64,000 bases of DNA from Romboutsia_C sp015668195 (GTDB lineage: Bacteria; Bacillota; Clostridia; Peptostreptococcales; Peptostreptococcaceae): NCBI RefSeq assembly GCF_015668195.1, contig NZ_JADPFC010000002.1, positions 434,001 to 498,000 on the forward strand, written 5' to 3'. Below the pieces are notes generated by a model. The model saw nothing but the letters and a program-made list of their open reading frames with translations. It ran no database searches and was not told the DNA's origin. Shown here piece after piece: positions 9,456 to 17,653 of the stretch. Both the position numbers and the translations under genes were made by a program. The first letter of the stretch is position 1; each line of letters begins with the position of its first letter.

Positions 9456-9910
9456 TACTTCACCTGCTTTTCTTCCTCAAAAAATAAAATATATATGCAT
9501 AGCATTATAGTTCCTACTACTACAAATACATCTGCAATATTAAATACGTATTCCCATATAAATCTAAAATCAAAATAGTCAACTACAAATCCAAGTCTTA
9601 CTCTATCTATTAAGTTACCTAAGGCTCCAGATATTATAAGTATTATACTTGATTTTCCTAATAAATTTAAATTCTTATTAGTATTTAAGTAGTATAACCC
9701 AAATATAGATGCCGCTAATGCAACTATTATAAATATGATTTGATTATTTTGCAACATTCCAAAAGCTGCTCCTCTATTTTCTACATAAGTTAGATGAAAC
9801 ACATTTTCTATTATTGGTATACTACCTATTCCTTTTAGGTGCCCTAATACCCATAATTTAGAAAGTTGATCTATTCCTATCAATACAGCTATCATTAATA
9901 TGTACGCCAA
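9455..9910 (-). CDS. lspA: Lipoprotein signal peptidase (signal peptidase II), TTG start
   Basis: Membrane aspartyl peptidase that cleaves signal peptides of lipidated prolipoproteins. Four hydrophobic segments are visible, with the catalytic motifs NRGAAFGML and GNLIDRVRLGFVVDYFDF. The frame is open to an ATG at 9952, but family alignment and a GGGAGG site eight bases ahead point to the TTG at 9910, giving 151 residues that start (M)AYILMIAVLIGIDQLSK, the usual length. It serves lipoproteins such as those at 5136 and 15803. Co-transcribed with rluD. Confidence 0.93.
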
Positions 9911-9956
9911 TATTTTTTCCTCCCAAAATTTTATATATATTATATTATACAAAAAA

Positions 9957-9977
9957 AGGCTCCCTTATTGGAAGCCT
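9957..9977 (-). terminator. Terminator after the polysaccharide deacetylase gene
   Basis: Inverted repeat AGGCTTCC/GGGAGCCT (one mismatch) followed on the minus strand by seven Ts. It overlaps the deacetylase stop codon. Confidence 0.8.
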
Positions 9978-10749
9978 ATTGTTGTTTTTGCGTTTCACGA
10001 TCTTTATCTAGACTATCTTTGAGTTCATGTATAGTAACAAACTCAAATCCTTTTTCTTTTAGTTTAGGAATAAACATATCTAATGCCTGTATAGTTTGTG
10101 AAGTTTTACTTCTCACTTTATTATAATCATGTAAAAGTATTATATTTCCATTTTCAACCTTTGATGTAATTGTATTAACTATATAATCAACTCCTGGGTT
10201 AGACCAGTCTCTAGGGTCTATATTTGACCATAGTATTATATCCATATCATTGTTTTTTATTATATCACACATATTTTTAGATACGGCTCTATATGGAGGT
10301 CTAAATGATGTTGGATACTCACCTATAGTTTCTTTTATTATATTTTGAGTATCTATAATCTCTTTATTTATTTCATCATAAGATTTTTTAGATACATTTA
10401 TGTGAGTAAATGTATGGTTAGCAATTTCATGTCCTTCTTTAAATGCTCTTTTTACTATGTCACCATTATATCCTACCTTTTCTCCTACTACAAAGAAAGT
10501 CCCTTTTACATTATATTTTTTAAGTATATCTAGTATTTGTGGAGTAAAATCTTCATCTGGTCCATCGTCAAAGGTTAATGCTACTACTTTTTTATCATCT
10601 CTTCCTTTTTTTATTATTATATCTTCATATTCTTTAAAATTGTCGCTAGTTAAATTATTAGCTTCTATTGTATTTACATTTTCTAATTTAAACACTCCAA
10701 ATACAAAAATTGCAGATATACAAATAACATATAGTATTTTTTTCATCAT
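9976..10749 (-). CDS. Secreted or membrane-anchored polysaccharide deacetylase
   Basis: Carbohydrate esterase family 4 (NodB-like) enzyme, probably acting on peptidoglycan or another N-acetylated wall polymer. The 257 residues have an N-terminal hydrophobic segment (about 4-20) with no obvious cleavage site or lipobox. The NodB motifs follow: TFDDGPDE (about 59-66) with the metal and catalytic Asp pair, NHTFTH (about 116-121) and RPPYR (about 155-159). The third motif is usually RPPYG. It begins right after the DksA-like gene, with little ribosome binding site of its own, which suggests coupling. The substrate and any sporulation role (PdaB-like) are undetermined. Confidence 0.88.
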   Translation of the reverse strand: MMKKILYVICISAIFVFGVFKLENVNTIEANNLTSDNFKEYEDIIIKKGRDDKKVVALTFDDGPDEDFTPQILDILKKYNVKGTFFVVGEKVGYNGDIVKRAFKEGHEIANHTFTHINVSKKSYDEINKEIIDTQNIIKETIGEYPTSFRPPYRAVSKNMCDIIKNNDMDIILWSNIDPRDWSNPGVDYIVNTITSKVENGNIILLHDYNKVRSKTSQTIQALDMFIPKLKEKGFEFVTIHELKDSLDKDRETQKQQ

Positions 10750-10752
10750 ATA

Positions 10753-11253
10753 TTAGTCTTTATCAGACTCTTCCTTTGGCATTTTGTTCATTTCATATAA
10801 TTTTAATAATACTTCATCATAAAATATAGGACCTTCATTTATTAAATTTTGACCTTCTTCTCTGCTAGTTAGATGCATATCTGGTTGGTGTTTTGCACAT
10901 TTACTACATAAATTTGTTTCTGGAAGTATATCTAATCTATCAGCTTCAATATTATTTTTGCATATATCACATATACCATAAGTTCCATTCTCTATTTTAT
11001 TTAAAGCATTTTCTACATTAAATAATCTACCTTTTTCATGAATCGTTAAACTATTTTGCATATCTTGCATATATACTTCTGTCCCTATATCCGCTAAATG
11101 ATTATCATAACTAGATAATTCTCCAGATGTATACTTTTCACTAGTGTGCTCACTTGTATCTCCAAATACTGTATTATCTTGCATTTCATTTATTAAACTT
11201 GATAACTTTTCTTTTTCTTTTAGTAGTTCTTCTTTGTACTTTTGAGTATTCAT
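10753..11253 (-). CDS. TraR/DksA-type zinc-finger protein (YteA-like)
   Basis: The 166-residue protein has a long N-terminal coiled coil (about 1-90) and a C4 zinc finger, CDICKNN..NLCSKCAKH (about residues 112-137), as in DksA/TraR proteins. Firmicutes members of this type (YteA) are often annotated as sporulation proteins; RNA polymerase binding is likely from the family but not shown. GGAGG precedes the ATG. It lies 3 bases after the DUF5665 gene and 3 bases before the deacetylase, forming a tight three-gene unit. Confidence 0.85.
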   Translation of the reverse strand: MNTQKYKEELLKEKEKLSSLINEMQDNTVFGDTSEHTSEKYTSGELSSYDNHLADIGTEVYMQDMQNSLTIHEKGRLFNVENALNKIENGTYGICDICKNNIEADRLDILPETNLCSKCAKHQPDMHLTSREEGQNLINEGPIFYDEVLLKLYEMNKMPKEESDKD

Positions 11254-11256
11254 ATA

Positions 11257-11640
11257 TTACCTCCTTCTATATTCATCTACTATATCCATTAATCTTGCTA
11301 TATACTCTCCTATTACAGGTAAATCCACCGATTTACTTAATAGGTAAAAAACAAATGCAGCAAGTATTGATAGACCTATGGCTTGACCAAATCCTTTTCC
11401 TAAACCTGCTATAAAATTTATTGTGAACAATCTTCTCTTGCTATCTGTTAGCATCATATATTCTCTTATTCTACTTCTTTCTATTATAAGAGTTAATCTT
11501 TCTAGGTATCTTCTTATAGTTCCTAGATCTTCTGTAGTTTTTTCACATATATTAAGTTCATTCATAGCTTTATCAAGGTCTCTCATATTTATAGGATTTT
11601 GTTTATCAAGGTCATTATTTTCTTTGTACTTAATGTGCAT
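11257..11640 (-). CDS. DUF5665-type small membrane protein
   Basis: A 127-residue protein of unknown function that I recognise as resembling DUF5665 proteins of Clostridia. The N-terminal half is polar and helical; a Gly-rich hydrophobic stretch INFIAGLGKGFGQAIGLSIL continues to AAFVFYLLS (about residues 77-105), making one or two membrane spans; the short C-terminus is basic (DEYRRR). An AAAGGA site lies just ahead of a GTG-ATG pair; I chose the ATG. First gene of the unit with the DksA-like and deacetylase genes. No function can be assigned. Confidence 0.75.
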   Translation of the reverse strand: MHIKYKENNDLDKQNPINMRDLDKAMNELNICEKTTEDLGTIRRYLERLTLIIERSRIREYMMLTDSKRRLFTINFIAGLGKGFGQAIGLSILAAFVFYLLSKSVDLPVIGEYIARLMDIVDEYRRR

Positions 11641-11703
11641 CACATCCTTTATGAATGACTTTCATATAGACTTATTATGTGATTTTTTCGATTAAAAATA
11701 CGA

Positions 11704-11751
11704 AAAGGATTATGCATAAATTTATATATTTAAATTCACACATAATCCTTT
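11704..11751 (-). terminator. Terminator after trpS
   Basis: Stem AAAGGATTATG / CATAATCCTTT with a long AT loop, followed on the minus strand by a T-rich tract; it begins about 12 bases after the trpS stop. Confidence 0.8.
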
Positions 11752-11762
11752 AATTTGAATTA

Positions 11763-12773
11763 TTATCTAGGTAAGAATTTTCTTTCTATTAATCCTACTT
11801 TTTTGTATACTTTTCTTAATGTTTTTCTAGCATGTCTTTCAGCTTTATCAGCACCCATTGCATAAACATTTTCTAAATAATCTTTATTATTTAATAAATC
11901 AAGATATTTTTCTCTTATAGGTCTTAAAGATTCAACTATAACTTCAGCTACATCACCTTTAAAATCACCATAACCTTTGCCTTCATACATACTTACTAGT
12001 TCTTCTATTGATTTATTGTCTAATTTTGAATATATCTCAAGTAGATTTTTTATTCCTGGTTGCTCATCAGTATATTTTATAACCCCTACTGAATCTGTAA
12101 CACTTCTTTTTATCTTTCTTCTTATTGTATCTGCATCATCTGCTAATAGTATAAATGCATTTTCATTCTCATCTGACTTACTCATTTTTTTAGTTGGTTC
12201 TTGTAAACTCATTACTCTACCAACTTCTTTTGGTATATATGGCTCAGGCACTTTAAATGTTGGTGAATATCTATTGTTAAATCTAGTTGCTAAGTCTCTA
12301 GCTAATTCTAAGTGTTGCTTTTGATCTTCTCCAACTGGAACTAAATCTGTTTGATATAAAAGTATATCTGCTGCCATTAATACTGGATAAGTAAATAATC
12401 CTGCATTTAAGTTAGCTTCACTTTTTTGTGACTTATCTTTAAATTGAGTCATTCTACTTAACTCTCCCATATAAGTCATTGTGTTTAATATCCACATAAG
12501 TTCAGTATGTGCACTTACATGAGATTGTATGAATATTGTGTTTTTATCTGGATCTAATCCACAAGCTAAGTACTGTGCAAGTAATTCCATAGTATTAGCT
12601 CTTAAATTTTTAGCCTCTTGTGGAACTGTTATAGCATGTAAATCAACTACACTATAAAAACAATCATACTCATCTTGAAGTTTTGTCCAGTTTTGTATAG
12701 CTCCTAGATAATTTCCTAAAGTCATTTTCCCAGATGGCTGAGCACCACTAAATATTATTTTCTTTTCGCTCAT
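11763..12773 (-). CDS. trpS: Tryptophanyl-tRNA synthetase
   Basis: Charges tRNA-Trp. Class I synthetase of 336 residues; starts MSEKKIIFSGAQPSGKMTLG. The HIGH-like motif is seen as PSGKMTLGNYLGA (about 11-23) and the KMSKS loop as KKMSKSDENEN (about residue 200). The frame is open to a GTG at 12782, but the ATG at 12773 lies seven bases after AGAGGTG and fits the family. It follows mtnN by 15 bases. The pair sits behind a T-box whose specifier reads UGG (Trp), so synthesis should rise when tRNA-Trp is uncharged. Confidence 0.95.
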   Translation of the reverse strand: MSEKKIIFSGAQPSGKMTLGNYLGAIQNWTKLQDEYDCFYSVVDLHAITVPQEAKNLRANTMELLAQYLACGLDPDKNTIFIQSHVSAHTELMWILNTMTYMGELSRMTQFKDKSQKSEANLNAGLFTYPVLMAADILLYQTDLVPVGEDQKQHLELARDLATRFNNRYSPTFKVPEPYIPKEVGRVMSLQEPTKKMSKSDENENAFILLADDADTIRRKIKRSVTDSVGVIKYTDEQPGIKNLLEIYSKLDNKSIEELVSMYEGKGYGDFKGDVAEVIVESLRPIREKYLDLLNNKDYLENVYAMGADKAERHARKTLRKVYKKVGLIERKFLPR

Positions 12774-12788
12774 TAATAACACCTCTTA

Positions 12789-13487
12789 TTATATTGATCT
12801 TAACATATTAAGTACTATATCTTTAGAGTTATGAGCTGCATCCTTAACAAATTCATCATATACAACATCTGCACTTCCATCAGCTCTATCAGACATTGCT
12901 CTTATTATTACAAATGGAACTTTGTTTAACTCACAAACATGAGCTATAGCTGCCCCTTCCATTTCTCCACAGAATGCTTCAAACTCTTTTACTAATTCTT
13001 CTTTTAATTCTTTAGAACTTATGAATTTATCTCCTGTTACTACTCTTCCCTTAACTACTTTATGAGTTTTAGTTTCTTCTTTTGATGATTCAAATGCTGC
13101 ATTTACAAGTCTTTCATCTGCAACAAATGTTGAGTTTTTCATTCTTGGTATTACACCTTTTTTATCTCCAAATACTGTTGTATCAAAATCGTATTGTATA
13201 GCATCAGTTGATATAACTATATCATATACATCTAAATCTGCATTTAATGCTCCCGCAACGCCTGTATTTACTATTGCATCTACGCCAAATTCGCTTATTA
13301 GTATTTGTGCACATAAAGCAGCATTTACTTTACCTATTCCACATCTTACTACTACTACATCTTTATTTTCTAAATTTCCTTTATAAAATACTAAGCTAGC
13401 TTTTTCAACCTTTTCTTTTACATCCATTAATTCTACTAATATATCTACTTCTTCATCCATTGCACCTATTATGCCTATTCTGTTCAT
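12789..13487 (-). CDS. mtnN: 5'-methylthioadenosine/S-adenosylhomocysteine nucleosidase
   Basis: Hydrolyses methylthioadenosine and S-adenosylhomocysteine, recycling products of SAM use and, in many bacteria, feeding LuxS. The 232 residues start MNRIGIIGAMDEEVDILVEL. They show GVAGALN (about 77-83), the catalytic FCGEMEGAAIAHVC segment with MExA, and RAMSDRADG with the catalytic Asp. I chose the ATG at 13487, behind AGGAGGA, over an upstream in-frame start. The unusual point is that this SAM-salvage gene is first in line behind a tryptophan T-box, ahead of trpS. Confidence 0.94.
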   Translation of the reverse strand: MNRIGIIGAMDEEVDILVELMDVKEKVEKASLVFYKGNLENKDVVVVRCGIGKVNAALCAQILISEFGVDAIVNTGVAGALNADLDVYDIVISTDAIQYDFDTTVFGDKKGVIPRMKNSTFVADERLVNAAFESSKEETKTHKVVKGRVVTGDKFISSKELKEELVKEFEAFCGEMEGAAIAHVCELNKVPFVIIRAMSDRADGSADVVYDEFVKDAAHNSKDIVLNMLRSI

Positions 13488-13523
13488 TACATTTCCTCCT
13501 AAGTTATTTTTTCTATAAATTTT

Positions 13524-13760
13524 CAATAAAAAAATCCGTCCTAAATAAATAGGACGGATATATTTTCCGCGGTACCACCTAAATTATATACACCTAGTGT
13601 ATATCACTTATACCTGCTATAACGTGCAGTCACGATTTTGGCTAATCCACTATTGTGTTTCACCTTACTCCTCAAAGGTCCATTCGTCAAATACTTTATG
13701 CTAAGTTCTCAGCACCCTTAACTCTCTGTTATAAAGATATCTTGATTACTAATCCTTATC
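13524..13760 (-). promoter_or_regulatory. T-box riboswitch, tryptophan specific, ahead of mtnN-trpS
   Basis: The minus-strand leader has Stem I landmarks AGAGAG and GGTGCTGAGAACTTAGC. The specifier side reads GAATGGACCTTTGAGG, in which UGG followed by A is the specifier codon for Trp. The T-box sequence AGGTGGTACCGCGG is at 13567-13580. A terminator follows (GTCCTATTTATTTAGGAC flanked by ATCC/GGAT, then seven Ts, 13530-13558). Uncharged tRNA-Trp should pair with the T-box and prevent the terminator. The specifier matches the downstream trpS. Confidence 0.93.
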
Positions 13761-13788
13761 ACTGGATTTAAATATTTATATATAAACT

Positions 13789-13817
13789 ATGATATTCATA
13801 AAAACTTAATTTGTCAA
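13789..13817 (-). promoter_or_regulatory. Sigma-A promoter of the mtnN-trpS T-box operon
   Basis: Perfect TTGACA (13812-13817), a 17-base spacer and TATCAT (13789-13794) on the minus strand. The transcript start near 13782 fits the beginning of the T-box leader. Confidence 0.75.
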
Positions 13818-13866
13818 CTATATAATATAGTGATATTATTGTATTTAATATATACACTTAATTTTA

Positions 13867-14718
13867 TTAGTATACATGTTCATGGTAATGAGTATGCTTA
13901 CCTGTAAAGCCATCTTCGTGAACATGGTCATGACCTACTCCGTTTACATGGTCATGACTATGCATAAATGATACTTGTAGTTTATTGTTTATAGGATTTA
14001 TACCTACATATGCATTAACACCAAATACTTCTTTTAACATTTTTGATGTTATAACTTCTTCTACTTTCCCAAATTTTATTATCTGTCCGTCTTTCATGAC
14101 AATTAAATAATCACAATACATAGATGCTATGTTCATATCATGTATTGCAGATAATGTAGTTATATTAAGACTTTTTACCAAGTCCATAAGTTGTATTTGA
14201 TATCCTATATCTAAATGATTTGTAGGTTCATCTAATATTAAAAAATCAGTATTTTGAACTAATGCTCTAGCAATTAAGGTCCTTTGCTTTTCTCCACCTG
14301 ATAAATTAGAAAAACTTCTTTCACTATAGTTATCTAACCCAACCTTTTTTAACATATCTTCAACCATTTTTAAATCTTCTTTTGAATAATCTTCAAATAT
14401 AGACTTATATGGATAACGACCCATTTTCACTATTTGCTCAACTGTAAAATCAAACTGTGAGCTACTTTCTTGAGCAAGAACTGCAATCTCTTTTGCACAC
14501 TCTTTATCTTTCATGGTAGATAAATCTTTATTATCTAATAATATATTCCCACCTGATGGTTTATAAAGCCTATATATATTTTTAAGCAATGTAGATTTTC
14601 CAGAACCATTTGGACCTATTACTCCTACAAAGGAACCTTTAGGAACATCAAAAGATACATCTTTTAATATTTCTTTTTTATCTATACTAAACTTTAAATT
14701 TTTAACCTGTACCTTCAT
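13867..14718 (-). CDS. ABC importer ATPase (FecE/iron-chelate type) with a His-rich C-terminal tail
   Basis: Energises a metal or metal-chelate importer with the next two genes. The 283 residues show Walker A GPNGSGKST (about 35-43), the signature LSGGEKQR (about 138-145), Walker B DFLILDEPTNHLD (about 158-170) and the switch His in SAIHDMN. After the normal end of the domain (about residue 250), a tail rich in His and Asp contains GVGHDHVHEDGFTGKHTHYH. This tail is unusual for FecE and closely matches part of the small His-rich protein at 17002. The His residues suggest a transition metal (Ni, Co or Zn) as cargo or sensor ligand; that is inference. Confidence 0.9.
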   Translation of the reverse strand: MKVQVKNLKFSIDKKEILKDVSFDVPKGSFVGVIGPNGSGKSTLLKNIYRLYKPSGGNILLDNKDLSTMKDKECAKEIAVLAQESSSQFDFTVEQIVKMGRYPYKSIFEDYSKEDLKMVEDMLKKVGLDNYSERSFSNLSGGEKQRTLIARALVQNTDFLILDEPTNHLDIGYQIQLMDLVKSLNITTLSAIHDMNIASMYCDYLIVMKDGQIIKFGKVEEVITSKMLKEVFGVNAYVGINPINNKLQVSFMHSHDHVNGVGHDHVHEDGFTGKHTHYHEHVY

Positions 14719-14720
14719 GA

Positions 14721-15803
14721 TTATTCTTTTCCTCCAAATGAATAGTTTTTCTTAGATATTAAATACAAGAAGAACGGTCCTCCGACTAACGAAGTTATTA
14801 TACCTATTGGTATTTCTATTGGTGGGAAAAGACCCCTTGCGGCAATATCTGATGCTATTAAAAATATTGAGCCTACTAATGCAGAAAGTACTATTAACTT
14901 TTTATGATCACTACCAGCTATTGTTCTACATACATGAGGAACAACAAGTCCTATAAATCCAATGGCTCCAGTTATCGCAACCAATGTAGATGTTAAAAAT
15001 GTTGCTAATATAAGTATTATTGATTTTATAAGTTTTACATTTATACCAAGTATTATAGCACTATCATCTCCAAGAAGTAATATATCTAAAGACTTAGACA
15101 TTAAAAAAGCTACTATCATTACTATTAATAATGCCACAAATGGAATTAATAAAACATCCCATTTAGCTCCTCCTAAACTTCCAACAGTCCAGAAAAGTGC
15201 ATTTTTAGCTTGATTTGAGTTATCTGCTGAATATATAAGTAAATTAGTAAGTGCTGAAAATATTGTAGATATTGCCATACCAGTAAGGACTAACCTTGTT
15301 GTTGATGTTGTTTTTCCCATCTGTGTGCCTATTGCAAATACTAACACTCCTGAAATAATAGAACCTACAAATGCACCTGATGTTATACTATTTATTCCAA
15401 GAGATGAAACTCCTCCTAAAACAATAACAGCAACGGCTCCACATGATGCACCAGATGATATTCCTAATATATACGGTTCTGCTATAGGGTTTTTGGTTAC
15501 ACATTGCATTAATACTCCACATATTGCAAGACCAGCTCCACATATTGCTCCTAATAAAACTCTTGGAAATCTAATTTCCCATATTATATTATGGGTCATG
15601 ACTTCTCCAACACCACTAAATAACATTCCATTTGACAACTTGTTTAATAAAATTTTATACACTTCTCCAGGTTCTATATATGTACTTCCTATAGCTATTG
15701 CTCCAACTATTGTACCTGCTAATAATACTATTAAAGCTATAGTCCAAAACAAGAAACCTTTCTTTTTAGAAAGGTTTCTTGAGTTTTCTATACTAGCTTG
15801 CAT
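14721..15803 (-). CDS. ABC importer permease, FecCD family
   Basis: Membrane channel of the same importer. The 360 residues have about 9-10 hydrophobic segments typical of FecCD/BtuC proteins, including IRFPRVLLGAICGAGLAICG (about 75-94), LGISSGASCGAVAV, and GFIGLVVPHVCRTIAGSDHK (about 280-299), the loop that contacts the ATPase. Its ATG overlaps the stop of the binding-protein gene by one base and it ends 2 bases before the ATPase gene, so the three are one unit. The family covers iron-siderophore, haem, cobalamin and some other metal cargoes; the sequence does not decide between them. Confidence 0.93.
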   Translation of the reverse strand: MQASIENSRNLSKKKGFLFWTIALIVLLAGTIVGAIAIGSTYIEPGEVYKILLNKLSNGMLFSGVGEVMTHNIIWEIRFPRVLLGAICGAGLAICGVLMQCVTKNPIAEPYILGISSGASCGAVAVIVLGGVSSLGINSITSGAFVGSIISGVLVFAIGTQMGKTTSTTRLVLTGMAISTIFSALTNLLIYSADNSNQAKNALFWTVGSLGGAKWDVLLIPFVALLIVMIVAFLMSKSLDILLLGDDSAIILGINVKLIKSIILILATFLTSTLVAITGAIGFIGLVVPHVCRTIAGSDHKKLIVLSALVGSIFLIASDIAARGLFPPIEIPIGIITSLVGGPFFLYLISKKNYSFGGKE

Positions 15804-16831
15804 TATTTAGATTCCTCAAAGAAGTATCCATACATTTCTTCTATAAGCTTAGGATTTCTAACACCTGGAGATAAATCAGCTAATCCTACTACATATATTT
15901 TATTATTCTTTATTGCAGGTACGTCTTTAAGTGCTGGGTGACTCTTTAAGAAATCTATTTTTTCCTTAGCTGGTTGACCAGCTAAAAAGTCAGTTACTAA
16001 TATAACTTCTGGATTTTTAGCTACTATGCTTTCCCAAGAAACATTTATGTATGGTTTATCTGCATCTTTTCCAAATACATTGTTTCCGCCAGCTAATTCT
16101 ATTAAGTTGTTTGCAAGACCACTTCCTACTACCATAGCATCCTTTTCACCAGAATCATATACCATCATTTTTACTCTATCTTCTTCTTTTATTTCCCCAA
16201 CTTTATCAGTTACAGCTTTTATGTCACTTTTTATTTTATTTACTACTTCAGTTGCTTTATTTTCTACTCCAAATATTTTTCCTAATAATTCAAAGTCTTC
16301 GTATACAGTTTCCACTGTTGCATCTGGATTATATGATTTTGCCATAAATGGAGTTATATCTTTTTCTATTAACTCCTCTGGTGCTCCTGTTGTTTGTTCA
16401 TTTATAGATGAGTCCCATCCACTAACAAAGTCTGCACCTGTTGCTATAAATCCTTCTTTTGATATAGAATGTCCTTCTCCAACTTTAAGTTCTGGTATTT
16501 TATTATAAGCTTTTTCAAACTCTGGAAGTATTGGGTTATCTAAAAGAGCTGTTCCTACCATTTTATCTCCTAAATCAAGGGCTAATAACATTTCTGTCAT
16601 AAATTGAGATAATGTAACTGCCTTTTGTCTTGGTTTTTCTACTTTAACATTATAATCCTTTGCTCCATCTGAATACGTAAATTCTACTGGTGTAAAATTA
16701 CTTTCTGCTACTTGTGTTTCTGGTTTTTGACTAGTTTCTTTTTTGTCTGATGAACATCCTACTATACTTAAGCTTATTCCTGCCACCATTAATACTGCTA
16801 AAAACCTTCTTAAACTTTTACTTTTTATCAT
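15803..16831 (-). CDS. Metal/chelate substrate-binding lipoprotein of the ABC importer
   Basis: Extracellular receptor, class III (FecB/BtuF) fold. The 342 residues have a signal peptide ending in lipobox LSIVGC (Cys about residue 26). The N-terminal lobe contains KAVTLSQFMTEMLLALDLGD, a mid-section VGEGHSISKEGFIATGADFV and a C-terminal lobe with VSWESIVAKNPEVILV. A strong AGGGGGA site precedes the ATG. First gene of the three-gene operon. The FecB form usually binds an iron chelate, but the His-rich neighbour proteins leave nickel, cobalt or zinc open. Confidence 0.9.
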   Translation of the reverse strand: MIKSKSLRRFLAVLMVAGISLSIVGCSSDKKETSQKPETQVAESNFTPVEFTYSDGAKDYNVKVEKPRQKAVTLSQFMTEMLLALDLGDKMVGTALLDNPILPEFEKAYNKIPELKVGEGHSISKEGFIATGADFVSGWDSSINEQTTGAPEELIEKDITPFMAKSYNPDATVETVYEDFELLGKIFGVENKATEVVNKIKSDIKAVTDKVGEIKEEDRVKMMVYDSGEKDAMVVGSGLANNLIELAGGNNVFGKDADKPYINVSWESIVAKNPEVILVTDFLAGQPAKEKIDFLKSHPALKDVPAIKNNKIYVVGLADLSPGVRNPKLIEEMYGYFFEESK

Positions 16832-16907
16832 TTTTATTTTCCCCCTAAGTATGTTTTTATATAAACACTATTATTTAATTTACCATAAATTTACTAATTA
16901 CATTACA

Positions 16908-16972
16908 AAAAGCCATGAGTTTTTACAAAGATATATCAAATAAATCTTTGTAATTTAAACCTTCATGGCTTT
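16908..16972. terminator. Long hairpin terminator between the His-rich gene and the importer operon
   Basis: Nested inverted repeats AAAGCCATGA/TCATGGCTTT and TTACAAAGAT/ATCTTTGTAA, with T-rich flanks. It lies about 30 bases after the His-rich gene and upstream of the importer operon, so the two are probably transcribed separately. Confidence 0.75.
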
Positions 16973-17001
16973 ATTTTTATCAATTATTTAATTTTTACTA
17001 T

Positions 17002-17271
17002 CTATTCATGGCTATGCCCATGTTCACCACTGTGGTCATGCCCATGCTCATGTGTATGATTATGGTCATGTGTATGAACTCCTGTAAAACCATCTTCATG
17101 ATTGTGGTCATGTCCTAATCCATTTATATGTTCATGTTCATGTCCATGTTCGTGTGTATGTAAATGTATATGGTCATGATTATGACTTCCACAACAATTT
17201 TCTTCCCCATTTCCACAACATCCATTTATATGTGGATCATGATGTAATCTCATATTTTTTGTCCCTAACAT
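17002..17271 (-). CDS. Small His-rich metal-binding protein
   Basis: An 89-residue protein whose C-terminal two-thirds is made of His, Asp, Glu and Gly repeats of the HxHxHEHGHEH type. A Cys cluster, CCGNGEENCCGSH, lies near residues 18-30. There is no signal peptide, so it is probably cytoplasmic. A segment GLGHDHNHEDGFTGVHTHDH closely matches the tail of the ATPase at 13867. The true start is the ATG at 17271, seven bases after GGGGG; the open frame to 17316 is spurious. Metal storage, buffering or delivery, probably of nickel, cobalt or zinc, is inferred from composition and position only. Confidence 0.85.
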   Translation of the reverse strand: MLGTKNMRLHHDPHINGCCGNGEENCCGSHNHDHIHLHTHEHGHEHEHINGLGHDHNHEDGFTGVHTHDHNHTHEHGHDHSGEHGHSHE

Positions 17272-17316
17272 ATTGTATCCCCCTAATAGAATAGGTACTT
17301 CGGTACCCCTTTTCAT

Positions 17317-17576
17317 TTATCTTACAATTTAATTATATATTCTTTTTTTTTTAACGTAAATATAATATTTTTTTTCAGAAAATTTAGTTTTATACAGCTT
17401 TTTATTATTATTTAGTTTTTTTTATCTATTTTTACATTGTTTTTTGTTTCACCTTAAATTTAAATATTTATTTAAATTTAACCTTGAAATATTTTTAAAT
17501 CCAGTTTTTTAATCTATATATTTAGTATTTTATAACTTTACATGATTAAGTAACCTAATAATTTTGAGTGAATATA
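17317..17576. other. AT-rich gap upstream of the His-rich gene
   Basis: No gene is visible. It contains an AT-only palindrome (TTAAATTTAAAT with its complement, about 17454-17481) and T-runs. I see no convincing operator for Fur, Zur or NikR and no strong promoter pair. Confidence 0.5.
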
Positions 17577-17619
17577 AAAAAGAGGTAAATTTAAGCATAA
17601 ACTTAACTTTACCTCTTTC
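17577..17619 (-). terminator. Terminator after the AbgT transporter gene
   Basis: Stem AAAGAGGTAAA / TTTACCTCTTT with an inner TTAAG/CTTAA pairing, followed by an AT-rich tract on the minus strand; about 35 bases after the stop codon. Confidence 0.8.
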
Positions 17620-17653
17620 TATAAAATATTATATGTAGTTAATTTTAAACCCC

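Noticed and set aside
15325..16508. Two frames of about 160 codons on the plus strand opposite the ABC importer genes
   Set aside because: Antisense shadows of well-supported permease and binding-protein genes, with Pro/Thr-rich composition typical of reversed low-GC coding sequence.
17285..17300. Short hairpin GGTAC-CGAA-GTACC upstream of the His-rich gene, considered as a metal-responsive operator
   Set aside because: Five base pairs only, no match to Fur, Zur or NikR operators that I know, and no second copy near the importer operon.
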